A stretch of 64,000 nt of DNA from contig CALZDP010000001.1 in the NCBI GenBank assembly GCA_945638575.1, forward strand, positions 62,001-126,000, read 5' to 3'. Position numbers and translations under genes: made by a program. Origin of the DNA: an uncultured Clostridia bacterium (lineage in GTDB: Bacteria; Bacillota; Clostridia; Christensenellales; Borkfalkiaceae). Shown here piece after piece: positions 15,412 through 22,854 of this stretch. The number at the start of each line of letters is the position of its first letter. The stretch's first letter is position 1. Under the pieces are notes generated by a model. That model worked only from the letters and a program-made list of their open reading frames with translations, had not been told where the DNA came from and made no database searches.

Positions 15412-18123
15412 TTATATCCTCTTGCCTCTGTGGGCTTTTACGTACTGAATTTTAGTGCTTTCGGCATCGACCGATTTAACGTCGGTATCGCGGTAAGGCA
15501 TTTCGGTTTCGGTGTATTTTAGCCCGTAATAGGCGTTTAAATACATTTGTTTAATTTCGCTCATCAAAGGATAACGCGGATTTGCGCCCGTACATTGGTC
15601 GTCAAACGCCTGTTCGGTCATTTGGTCAAGACGGTCTAAAAAGTCCTTTTCGTCAACGTTGTAATCTTTGATGGTTTCCTTTATGCCGACCTGCTTTTTA
15701 AGGTCGGAAATTGCTTTGATTAAGCCCTGAACCTTTTCTTTGTCGGTTGAGCCTTTTATGCCTAAATAGTCGGCGACTTCGGCATAACGCTGTAAGCCCT
15801 GCGGATGGTCGTATTGAGAGAATGTTCCCATTTTAACGGGGGTTTCGCAGGAGTTGAACAGAATAACCTGTTCTATCATTAAAGCGTTTGCTATGCCGTG
15901 AGGCAAGTGATGGAAAGCACCTAACTTGTGCGCCATCGAGTGGCATACGCCCAAAAATGCATTTGCAAACGCCATACCTGCCATAGTGGCGGCGTTAGCC
16001 ATCTTTTCACGCGCGACGACGTCGTTTTGTCCGTCGTTGTAAGCCCTTGGCAGATAGGTAAATATCATCTTTAAAGAGCGTAACGCTAAGCCGTCGGTAT
16101 AGTCGGTTGCCATTACCGAAGCGTAGGCTTCTAAGGCGTGGGTTACCGCGTCGATACCGGACGCCGCGGTCAAGCCCCTTGGCGCGCTCATATGATAATC
16201 GGTATCGATAATAGCCATGTCGGGAAGAAGTTCATAGTCTGCCAAAGGATATTTTATACCGCTTTGTTCGTCTGTGATAACCGCGAAAGGAGTTACTTCG
16301 GAACCTGTGCCTGCGGATGTGGGAATAGCGATAAAATAAGCCTTTTCACCCATCTTGGGGAAAGTGTAAATACGCTTTCTTATGTCGCAGAAACGCATTG
16401 CCATGTCCATAAAATCAACTTCGGGATGTTCATATAATACCCACATGATTTTGCCTGCGTCCATGGCAGATCCGCCGCCCAAAGCGATAATGCAGTCGGG
16501 CGCAAACGCCGTCATCTTTTTAGTTCCTTCCCTTGCACATTCAAGCGTCGGGTCGGGCGCAACGTCGTAAAATGTATCGTGCGCGATACCCATTTCGTCA
16601 AGTTTGTCCGTAATGGGCTTTGTGTAACCGTTTTTATATAAGAAACTGTCCGTTACGATAAAGCAACGCTTTTTACCCATAACGTTTTTAAGTTCGTCAA
16701 GCGCAACGGGTAGACAGCCTTTTTTAATGTACACCTTTTCAGGCGTTCTGAACCAAAGCATATTCTCTCTCCTTTCCGCTACCGTTTTGATATTCAATAA
16801 ATGTTTTACGCCGACGTTTTCACTGACGGAATTACCGCCCCACGAACCGCAACCGAGGGTTAACGACGGCGCAAGTTTGAAGTTGTATAAATCGCCTATA
16901 CCGCCTTGCGAGGAGGGAGTGTTTACCAAAATACGGCAGGTTTTCATTCTGCTTTGGAAACGGGAAAGTTTTTCCTGTTCGGTTGCAATATTAAGATATA
17001 TGGACGACGTATGTCCGTAACCGCCGTCCGCAACAAGCCTTTCAGCCTTGTTTAACGCGTCGGAAAAATCTTTTGCACGATACATAGCAAGTACCGGCGA
17101 TAACTTTTCGTGTGCAAATTCTTCGGAAAGGTCAACGCTTTCTACTTCGCCGATAAGAATTTTTGTTCCGACGGGAACGGTTACGCCTGAAAGTTCGGCG
17201 ATTTTCGCCGCTCTTTGACCGACGATTTTTGCGTTAAGCGAGCCGTTTATAAGTATGGTCTTACGCACCTTTTCCTTTTCGGCTTCGTTTAAAAAGTAGC
17301 AACCCCTTGCCATGAATTCGCTTCTTACGCCATCGTAAACCTTGTCGAGAACTATAACAGACTGCTCTGAAGCGCAAATCATACCGTTATCGAATGTTTT
17401 GGAGTGAATTATGGAGTTTACCGCCAAAACGACGTCTGCGGAATCATCGATGATTGCAGGTGTATTTCCCGCGCCTACGCCGAGCGCCGGCTTACCGCTT
17501 GAGTACGCCGCTTTTACCATTCCCGGACCGCCTGTTGCCAAAATTATATCGACTTCCTTCATAAGAAGGTTTGTTAAATCAAGACTTGGAACGTCTATCC
17601 AACCGATAATGCCTTCCGGCGCACCGGCTTCTACAGCGGCCTCTAAAACCACCTTAGCGGCCTCTATAGTGGACTTTTTGGCGCGCGGATGGGGGCTTAT
17701 GATTATACCGTTACGGGTTTTTAAAGAAATTAGCGTTTTGAAAATCGCCGTCGAAGTAGGGTTGGTGGTGGGGATTACCGCACCGACTACGCCGATAGGT
17801 TCGGCAATTTTTTTGATACCGAAAGATTTGTCTTCTTCCAACACGCCGCAGGTTTTTGTGTTGCGGTAGGCGTTATAAATGTATTCGGAAGCAAAGTGAT
17901 TTTTGATAACTTTGTCCTCTACTACGCCCATGCCGGTTTCTTCTACGGCAAGTTTAGCAAGAGGAAGCCTTGCCTTGTTTGCTGCCGTTGCGGCGGCTAA
18001 AAAGATTTTGTCTACCGCTTCCTGAGAATAGGTGGAAAATTCCTTTTGAGCCTCTCTTACTTTGGACAGTAATTGTTCGAACTTTTCGACCGAGTCGACT
18101 ATCCCGTAAGTTTTGTTTGCCAT
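15412..18123 (-). CDS. adhE: Bifunctional acetaldehyde-CoA/alcohol dehydrogenase AdhE
   Basis: A 903-residue fusion that reduces acetyl-CoA to acetaldehyde and then ethanol, using two NADH. The N-terminal CoA-acylating aldehyde dehydrogenase occupies about residues 1-440, with the catalytic cysteine at about 250 (FDNGMICASEQ). The C-terminal iron-dependent alcohol dehydrogenase covers about 455-870, with the NAD motif GGGSAMDAGK and the iron-binding histidines in GVCHSMAHKLGAFHHLPHG. Length is within the family range. TAGGAG precedes the start. It follows rex by 64 bases on the same strand, and adhE is a classical Rex target. It works as NADH disposal beside the hydrogenases. Confidence 0.97.
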   Translation of the reverse strand: MANKTYGIVDSVEKFEQLLSKVREAQKEFSTYSQEAVDKIFLAAATAANKARLPLAKLAVEETGMGVVEDKVIKNHFASEYIYNAYRNTKTCGVLEEDKSFGIKKIAEPIGVVGAVIPTTNPTSTAIFKTLISLKTRNGIIISPHPRAKKSTIEAAKVVLEAAVEAGAPEGIIGWIDVPSLDLTNLLMKEVDIILATGGPGMVKAAYSSGKPALGVGAGNTPAIIDDSADVVLAVNSIIHSKTFDNGMICASEQSVIVLDKVYDGVRSEFMARGCYFLNEAEKEKVRKTILINGSLNAKIVGQRAAKIAELSGVTVPVGTKILIGEVESVDLSEEFAHEKLSPVLAMYRAKDFSDALNKAERLVADGGYGHTSSIYLNIATEQEKLSRFQSRMKTCRILVNTPSSQGGIGDLYNFKLAPSLTLGCGSWGGNSVSENVGVKHLLNIKTVAERRENMLWFRTPEKVYIKKGCLPVALDELKNVMGKKRCFIVTDSFLYKNGYTKPITDKLDEMGIAHDTFYDVAPDPTLECAREGTKKMTAFAPDCIIALGGGSAMDAGKIMWVLYEHPEVDFMDMAMRFCDIRKRIYTFPKMGEKAYFIAIPTSAGTGSEVTPFAVITDEQSGIKYPLADYELLPDMAIIDTDYHMSAPRGLTAASGIDAVTHALEAYASVMATDYTDGLALRSLKMIFTYLPRAYNDGQNDVVAREKMANAATMAGMAFANAFLGVCHSMAHKLGAFHHLPHGIANALMIEQVILFNSCETPVKMGTFSQYDHPQGLQRYAEVADYLGIKGSTDKEKVQGLIKAISDLKKQVGIKETIKDYNVDEKDFLDRLDQMTEQAFDDQCTGANPRYPLMSEIKQMYLNAYYGLKYTETEMPYRDTDVKSVDAESTKIQYVKAHRGKRI

Positions 18124-18187
18124 TTTTTATATCTCCTAAAAAAAATTATTTCTTAATTTATGTTTGGCGGAAATTTGTCGTAATAAC

Positions 18188-18802
18188 TTAATCCTGCCTT
18201 AATGTGGTTAAGTGCGCAAGCGATAAGGCTAAATCTTCACGCTTGTAGGCAACCGATTTAGGTACTTTTAAATCAATGGGGGCGAAAGACCAAATGGCGG
18301 TTATATTGTTTTTAACCATCATATCGCACACCTTTTGCGCCTCGGTTTCGGGTACGGCGATTATGCCCACTTTTATATCGTTGCGGTAACAGAAAAGGTC
18401 GAATTCCGAAACGTCGTAAATGTTTTTTGATGATGAATGTTCGGATACAACCTGCGTATTTTTATCGAATAGGGCTACGATTTGTATGCCGTATAACGAA
18501 AACCCTTTGTAACCGTACAGCGCAAGCCCTAACTTGCCTGCGCCGACTATTACCGCAGGACAGTCTGTTTTGACGTTTACATAGTCTTCAAGACAACTTA
18601 TTAAATCTTTGGTTATGTAACCGACTTTGGGTTTACCGTTTCCGCAAGCGGCGGAAAGGTCCTTTCTTACCTGAACCTCTCCAAACGAAAGGGCTTTGGC
18701 TATGAAGGTTGCGGAAATAGTCTTTTTATCCTTAACGGTCTTTAGATAAGCGAGATATTGCGGTATTCTGCCGAGCGTTGCTTTTGAAACGGATAAGTTC
18801 AT
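18188..18802 (-). CDS. rex: Redox-sensing transcriptional repressor Rex
   Basis: A dimeric repressor of about 204 residues that responds to the NADH/NAD+ ratio. The N-terminal winged helix (VSKATLGRIPQYLAYLK, then EVQVRKDLSAACGNGKPKVGY) binds DNA. The Rossmann domain has VIVGAGKLGLALYGY for NAD(H) and a C-terminal swap helix. The ORF track begins at 18808, but the second ATG (MNLSVSK) at 18802 is 7 bases from AGGGGG, while the first is only 1-2 bases away. I choose 18802. It is the first gene of the redox cluster. I did not find a clean TTGTTAA-N4-TTAACAA operator in its upstream region. Confidence 0.95.
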   Translation of the reverse strand: MNLSVSKATLGRIPQYLAYLKTVKDKKTISATFIAKALSFGEVQVRKDLSAACGNGKPKVGYITKDLISCLEDYVNVKTDCPAVIVGAGKLGLALYGYKGFSLYGIQIVALFDKNTQVVSEHSSSKNIYDVSEFDLFCYRNDIKVGIIAVPETEAQKVCDMMVKNNITAIWSFAPIDLKVPKSVAYKREDLALSLAHLTTLRQD

Positions 18803-18826
18803 AACCATTCCCCCTTTTTCGACAAA

Positions 18827-18855
18827 ATTATAACACAGTGATTTTTATTTGTAAA
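18827..18855 (-). promoter_or_regulatory. Sigma-A promoter of rex
   Basis: On the minus strand, TTTACA (18850-18855), a 17-base spacer and TATAAT (18827-18832), ending about 25 bases before the rex start. Confidence 0.8.
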
Positions 18856-18871
18856 CTAATTTTAAGGCATT

Positions 18872-18890
18872 TCGATAATATATTTATCGA
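18872..18890. promoter_or_regulatory. Inverted repeat upstream of the rex promoter
   Basis: TCGATAA-TATAT-TTATCGA is a perfect 7-base inverted repeat 17 bases upstream of the rex -35. It does not match the Rex consensus. It could bind an activator or repressor. Confidence 0.5.
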
Positions 18891-19104
18891 TATAATATTT
18901 ACCTGTTAAAAATCCTGCATTTTATCTATGATTTTTATTAAAAAATTTTTATTTTAAAAGCCGAAACGGTACAATTTGATAAAGTTTTTTGCTAAAAACA
19001 ACCTTTTTTGAAACAACTTTTTCGATTTTTATCAAACTTTGTCTTTTGGATAATTTTTCCGTTTACAAATAAAAAACTTACTTGATAAATTTACTATAAT
19101 TTTA

Positions 19105-19133
19105 TTGATTTATTTAAAGATTTTTGATATAAT
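19105..19133 (+). promoter_or_regulatory. Sigma-A promoter of the tyrosine phosphatase gene
   Basis: TTGATT (19105-19110), a 17-base spacer and TATAAT (19128-19133). It overlaps the position of the ORF-track start at 19136, which supports the downstream start at 19187. Confidence 0.75.
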
Positions 19134-19186
19134 ATATGAGCGTAAAAGGGCGTTACCTTTATTTTTTATCGGCTACAAGGAAAACA

Positions 19187-20053
19187 ATGAAAAAACAGAA
19201 TAATAACCCCGTTTTTCTGGTGGCGGACACCATTGATAAAGGGTATTACGACATTTACAACTTTGAAAAGGGCGGACTTGCAAATTGCAGGGATTTGGGC
19301 GGTCTTAAAACCAACGACGGAAGAATGGTTAAGTCGCTTAGATTTATAAGAAGCGGTAAACTTTGCAAACTTAAGAAAAAGGACGTTAAAGGCTTAAAGG
19401 ACGCTAAAATTAAAACGATTGTAGACCTTAGAATGGAAAACGAAAAGGTCAACCGTCAAGACACGGTTATAGAAGGCATTAAATACATTAACATACCTAT
19501 AGTTTGCGCAACCTTGCCCGGTATCACTCGTGAAAAAAGTATGTACCGCATTATGAAGGACGAATCGGAACTGCTGAAAAAACAGTATGCTACCGCAGAC
19601 GATTACATGATGGGACTTTACGACCTTATACTTTTCTCGCCTGCCACCCAAAAACAGTTAAAACACTGCCTTGACGTTATTATGAATACCAAAGGTTGCG
19701 TTTTGTGGCACTGCTCTGCGGGTAAAGACAGGGCAGGTATTGTGTCTATGCTGGTTTTAGGTATGCTTGACGTTACCGATTACGACATTATTAGCGACTA
19801 TTTGACGTCTAATAAAGCGCAAAAATTTAAAAAGGCAATGCAAAGATTTGCGCTTATCGTTTATACTATTTTTACTTTCGGGTATAAGTTCAGAAACATC
19901 CTTTTTGCTATGCTTGACGCAAAAGTCGAGTACATCACCCACCTTTTGCAAGGCATTAAAAGTAAGTACGGTTCTATTGAAAACTATTGCGTTGAGGCTT
20001 TAAAGATTTCTAAGGAAAGCATAAACGAATTCAAAGAAAAAAATCTAATTTAA
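19187..20053 (+). CDS. Tyrosine-protein phosphatase (Y_phosphatase3 type)
   Basis: A 288-residue phosphatase. ANCRDLGGLKTNDGRMVKSLRFIRSGKL is the N-terminal signature of the PF13350 group. The P-loop VLWHCSAGKDRAGIVSM contains the C-x5-R active site. The ORF track begins at 19136, but this is 2-3 bases after a TATAAT box. The ATG at 19187 (MKKQNNN) is preceded by AAGGA and is the better start. It is monocistronic, between its own promoter and a bidirectional terminator. Substrates may be phosphotyrosine proteins or phosphoinositides. It is one of the few plus-strand genes here. Confidence 0.9.
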   Translation: MKKQNNNPVFLVADTIDKGYYDIYNFEKGGLANCRDLGGLKTNDGRMVKSLRFIRSGKLCKLKKKDVKGLKDAKIKTIVDLRMENEKVNRQDTVIEGIKYINIPIVCATLPGITREKSMYRIMKDESELLKKQYATADDYMMGLYDLILFSPATQKQLKHCLDVIMNTKGCVLWHCSAGKDRAGIVSMLVLGMLDVTDYDIISDYLTSNKAQKFKKAMQRFALIVYTIFTFGYKFRNILFAMLDAKVEYITHLLQGIKSKYGSIENYCVEALKISKESINEFKEKNLI

Positions 20054-20077
20054 TTATATTTATCTTAATTTACAAGT

Positions 20078-20107
20078 AAAACCCCGTCGGAGCAGACGGG
20101 GTTTTTT
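20078..20107. terminator. Bidirectional rho-independent terminator
   Basis: AAAACCCCGTC-GGAGCA-GACGGGGTTTT is an 11-bp stem with further T residues. It lies between two convergent genes and has T-runs in both directions. Confidence 0.92.
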
Positions 20108-20154
20108 GATTTTTGTTTAATTCGATTTTAAAGTTTTACTTTTTTAAAGTTTTT

Positions 20155-21252
20155 CTATTTTTTAACGGTTTTATTGGTTTTTAAAATAAATTCAGTTATC
20201 CTTTGATAGCCGGTTTCGTTGGGGTGAAGCCCGTCGCCAAAGCAACTTGCCAAATCCTTAGTGGTGAAAAGTTTAAAGGTGTTAAGAAGCCTTGCGTTGT
20301 ACCTATTTGCGCCGAGGGCTAAAGCCTCGTTATAATTGCTTAACTTAATCGAACCGAAGTTTGACGGGTCCCTTACCATAATGTTCATTATGATTACGTC
20401 GACGTCGGGGTTTTGATTATATATCTCGGTCATGCCGTAATTTAAACCGGAATAGAAGTTTTGGTCGGTTTTTCCGTCGGCAACCATTACATCGTCCGGG
20501 TTACCGATGGGAACTTGCTCCCATAAATCGTTGGTGCCGTACCAGACGAAAATTACTTCCGCATTTTTTATATCTTCCTTATGGTCGGACACTGCGCCCG
20601 GAAAGGACTTGTATACAAACCTTTCATCGGAAGTTGGCAAATAAGCCATTGTACCACCCGACCAAGCGGTGTTTACTATGCTTGAAAAATGACAAACCTC
20701 GTTTAACATTGGTACGTGGTTATAGCCGAGACTATCGGAAGAAGGTGTTTCCTGATAATCGCCGTTTGGATATTTTGCCCAGTTATGCGTAATACTGTCG
20801 CCGAAAAACATTACCCTTTTGCCGTAAAGATAGCCTGCGTCAACGGTGTTTAGCCTTGCGCCGTATTTTTGACGGTTTACAACGTGTACCATTACCTTTT
20901 CCGTTTTGTTATCGGAAAATTTAACTGTTGCTTCTTCAGACGTAATGTCTTTGCAAGAAGCGGTGGTAATAATAAAATCTTCCATCGTAAAGGACGTAGC
21001 GGTGGTTTCGACCGTAGCGTTAACGGTGGAAATTTTTTCATATTTATACTGCTGTTTAAGATTATATACAGCGTTTTCATTTATGTAAATAACGCGGTCA
21101 TATCCTTTGTCAATCTCTTGCAACTGCTCTTCCATAGTCTTTGGGGGTGTTTGATCTTCACCGGTAGATCCGCTATTCAAACTTGGGTTGCAACCGCAAA
21201 GAAGGCTTACGCCCAAAATGGATGTAATGACACAACAAATAAACTTTTTCAT
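20155..21252 (-). CDS. SGNH/GDSL-family hydrolase lipoprotein
   Basis: A 365-residue exported lipoprotein. The signal peptide ends in a lipobox (SLLCGC, cysteine near residue 21). An N-terminal beta region of about 130 residues precedes the SGNH hydrolase. Block I is VMFFGDSITHNW with the nucleophile serine, and VWYGTNDLWEQ supplies the block III asparagine. GDGLHPNETGYQ supplies the catalytic Asp/His. Such enzymes deacetylate or de-esterify polysaccharides or lipids; the substrate is unknown. GAGAAGGG precedes the start. It has its own promoter and a hairpin at the transcript 5' end. Confidence 0.88.
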   Translation of the reverse strand: MKKFICCVITSILGVSLLCGCNPSLNSGSTGEDQTPPKTMEEQLQEIDKGYDRVIYINENAVYNLKQQYKYEKISTVNATVETTATSFTMEDFIITTASCKDITSEEATVKFSDNKTEKVMVHVVNRQKYGARLNTVDAGYLYGKRVMFFGDSITHNWAKYPNGDYQETPSSDSLGYNHVPMLNEVCHFSSIVNTAWSGGTMAYLPTSDERFVYKSFPGAVSDHKEDIKNAEVIFVWYGTNDLWEQVPIGNPDDVMVADGKTDQNFYSGLNYGMTEIYNQNPDVDVIIMNIMVRDPSNFGSIKLSNYNEALALGANRYNARLLNTFKLFTTKDLASCFGDGLHPNETGYQRITEFILKTNKTVKK

Positions 21253-21310
21253 ATTTTTACCCTTCTCATTATATTATATTGACAGAACTACCTTTCTGCC
21301 GAAACTATCG

Positions 21311-21342
21311 CAAATAAAACCCTTCCCTTCAAGTTTTATTTG
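21311..21342 (-). promoter_or_regulatory. Hairpin at the 5' end of the SGNH hydrolase transcript
   Basis: CAAATAAAAC and GTTTTATTTG form a perfect 10-bp inverted repeat around a 12-base purine-rich (RNA strand) loop. It starts just downstream of the -10 box, so it would be at the very 5' end of the mRNA. Confidence 0.6.
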
Positions 21343-21347
21343 TTATA

Positions 21348-21376
21348 ATTATATCACAGAATTTTTGTCCCTTCAA
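21348..21376 (-). promoter_or_regulatory. Sigma-A promoter of the SGNH hydrolase gene
   Basis: On the minus strand, TTGAAG (21371-21376), a 17-base spacer and TATAAT (21348-21353). Confidence 0.75.
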
Positions 21377-21439
21377 TACCTTTTGAAAAAAATTTTCATA
21401 ATTTATAAAAATAATTTTCAAAAATAATGGGTAAGATGT

Positions 21440-21466
21440 AAAAAAGGCGTTGCCGTATAGCAACGC
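21440..21466 (-). terminator. Rho-independent terminator of the opp operon
   Basis: Minus strand: GCGTTGC-TATACG-GCAACGC then CTTTTTT. It follows the stop of the small membrane protein by 6 bases. Confidence 0.88.
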
Positions 21467-21472
21467 TTTTTA

Positions 21473-21754
21473 TTATGCACAAGTAGGAATAACAATTATA
21501 ATAAGGTATAACACCGCTAAAATGCCCAAAACCACGCACATCGGCAATATCATAAGTTTTACCGTAGACCAGTAAGTATTCCACTTGTCGCGGAACCTTG
21601 ACGGAACTTTAGGCGTGTTATTTTTGCTTTTTTGAGAGTTGTTCGGCAACATACCGTTAAAGGTACTGCCAACACCGCTCATATCGCTTATAGTGGAATT
21701 ATCGTCGTAATAAACAACCTTTTCCTTATTTTTTTTTGACTTTTTCTTACTCAT
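21473..21754 (-). CDS. Small single-span membrane protein at the end of the opp operon
   Basis: A protein of about 93 residues with a very basic N-terminus (MSKKKSKKNKEK), a polar Ser/Asn-rich middle and one C-terminal membrane segment (LMILPMCVVLGILAVLYLIIIVI). I do not recognise it. The start chosen overlaps the OppF stop as ATGAGTAA (8 bases), implying translational coupling; an ATG nine bases earlier is the track start. It may be an accessory subunit of the transporter, which is inference from position alone. Confidence 0.7.
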   Translation of the reverse strand: MSKKKSKKNKEKVVYYDDNSTISDMSGVGSTFNGMLPNNSQKSKNNTPKVPSRFRDKWNTYWSTVKLMILPMCVVLGILAVLYLIIIVIPTCA

Positions 21755-22853
21755 CTTGATCATCTACAAAGTGGCAAGCCACGAAGTGTCCTTTGGAATA
21801 TTCCTTATATTCGGGACAAATATGCTTACAGATTTCCTGTGCTTTGGGGCATCTTGTGTGGAACTTACAACCTTTGGGCATATTTGCAGGCGAAGGAATA
21901 TCTCCTTTTAATATAACCCTTTTGGACTTTGCTTCGGGATCGGGATTAGGTACCGCAGAGAAAAGCGCTTTGGTATACGGATGCAAAGGCTTACTGAAAA
22001 TATCTTCCTTATTTCCGAATTCTACCATAGAACCTAAGTACATTACGCCGATTTTATCGGAAATGTACTTAACGACGGATAAATCGTGTGAAATAAATAG
22101 GTAAGTTAACTTTCTTTCCTTTTGAAGTTTCTTTAAAAGGTTGATTATCTGCGCCTGAATGGATACGTCAAGCGCGGAAACAGGTTCGTCGCAAACGACA
22201 AGTTTCGGGTTTACCGATAACGCCCTTGCTATACATATACGCTGACGCTGACCGCCTGAAAATTCATGCGGATATCTTTCATAATAATAGTCGCGAAGTC
22301 CGCAGGATTCCATTAAGTCCAAAACATAATCTTTAACCTTTTCTTCGGGAACGATTTTGTGGACTAAAACAGGTTCAGCCAAAATACCGCCGACGGTACT
22401 TCTTGGGGGAAGCGATGAATAAGGGTCCTGAAAAACGATTTGCATTTCCGTCCTTAACGAACGCATTTCCTTTGAAGAATAACTTGCGATGTCCCGTCCT
22501 TTGAAAAAGATTTGTCCGGAAGTAGGCTGGTGAAGTTTTAATATGGTTCTGCCCATGGTAGTCTTACCGCAACCGGATTCGCCGACTATACCTAAAGTTT
22601 CCCCTTCGTGAAGGACAAAAGATACGTCGTCAACCGCTTTTAGTACGGATAAGGGTTTGCCCATTACCGTCTTTTTTAAGACGAAGTGCTTTTTTAAGTG
22701 TCTGACTTCCAAAATGGCGTCGGGGTCGGGTGGCAAAAGTTTATCTTCTTCAGCCTTATTGTCCCTTTCCGCCTGTTCTTTTAAGGCTTCTTCCTCATCG
22801 TTAAAGGAGGCAAATTCCTCGGTATTGAGTTTTTCGTTAATGTTTTGTTCCAT
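21747..22853 (-). CDS. oppF: Oligopeptide ABC transporter ATP-binding protein OppF
   Basis: A 368-residue ATPase. Walker A is GESGCGKTT, the ABC signature is FSGGQRQRI, Walker B is LVVCDEPVSALD and the H-loop is LFISHD. The C-terminal oligopeptide domain has GCKFHTRCPKAQEIC. An acidic N-terminal extension of about 50 residues precedes the ABC domain. The track start at 22889 lies inside the upstream gene; the ATG at 22853 (MEQNINEK) has AAGGA just upstream and lies 1 base after the OppD stop. It powers peptide import with OppD. Confidence 0.93.
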   Translation of the reverse strand: MEQNINEKLNTEEFASFNDEEEALKEQAERDNKAEEDKLLPPDPDAILEVRHLKKHFVLKKTVMGKPLSVLKAVDDVSFVLHEGETLGIVGESGCGKTTMGRTILKLHQPTSGQIFFKGRDIASYSSKEMRSLRTEMQIVFQDPYSSLPPRSTVGGILAEPVLVHKIVPEEKVKDYVLDLMESCGLRDYYYERYPHEFSGGQRQRICIARALSVNPKLVVCDEPVSALDVSIQAQIINLLKKLQKERKLTYLFISHDLSVVKYISDKIGVMYLGSMVEFGNKEDIFSKPLHPYTKALFSAVPNPDPEAKSKRVILKGDIPSPANMPKGCKFHTRCPKAQEICKHICPEYKEYSKGHFVACHFVDDQDE

Positions 22854-22854
22854 G

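Larger units (their letters stand above)
18803..19186. other. Divergent regulatory spacer between rex and the tyrosine phosphatase gene
   Basis: This AT-rich region without genes holds two divergent consensus-like promoters, a perfect inverted repeat (TCGATAA-N5-TTATCGA) and a wider inverted pair TTTGATAAA (18975-18983) and TTTATCAAA (19028-19036). I see no RNA gene in it. Confidence 0.7.

Noticed and set aside
18803-18900. Canonical Rex operator (TTGTTAA-N4-TTAACAA) at the rex promoter
   Set aside because: No such sequence was found; nearby inverted repeats have a different core.
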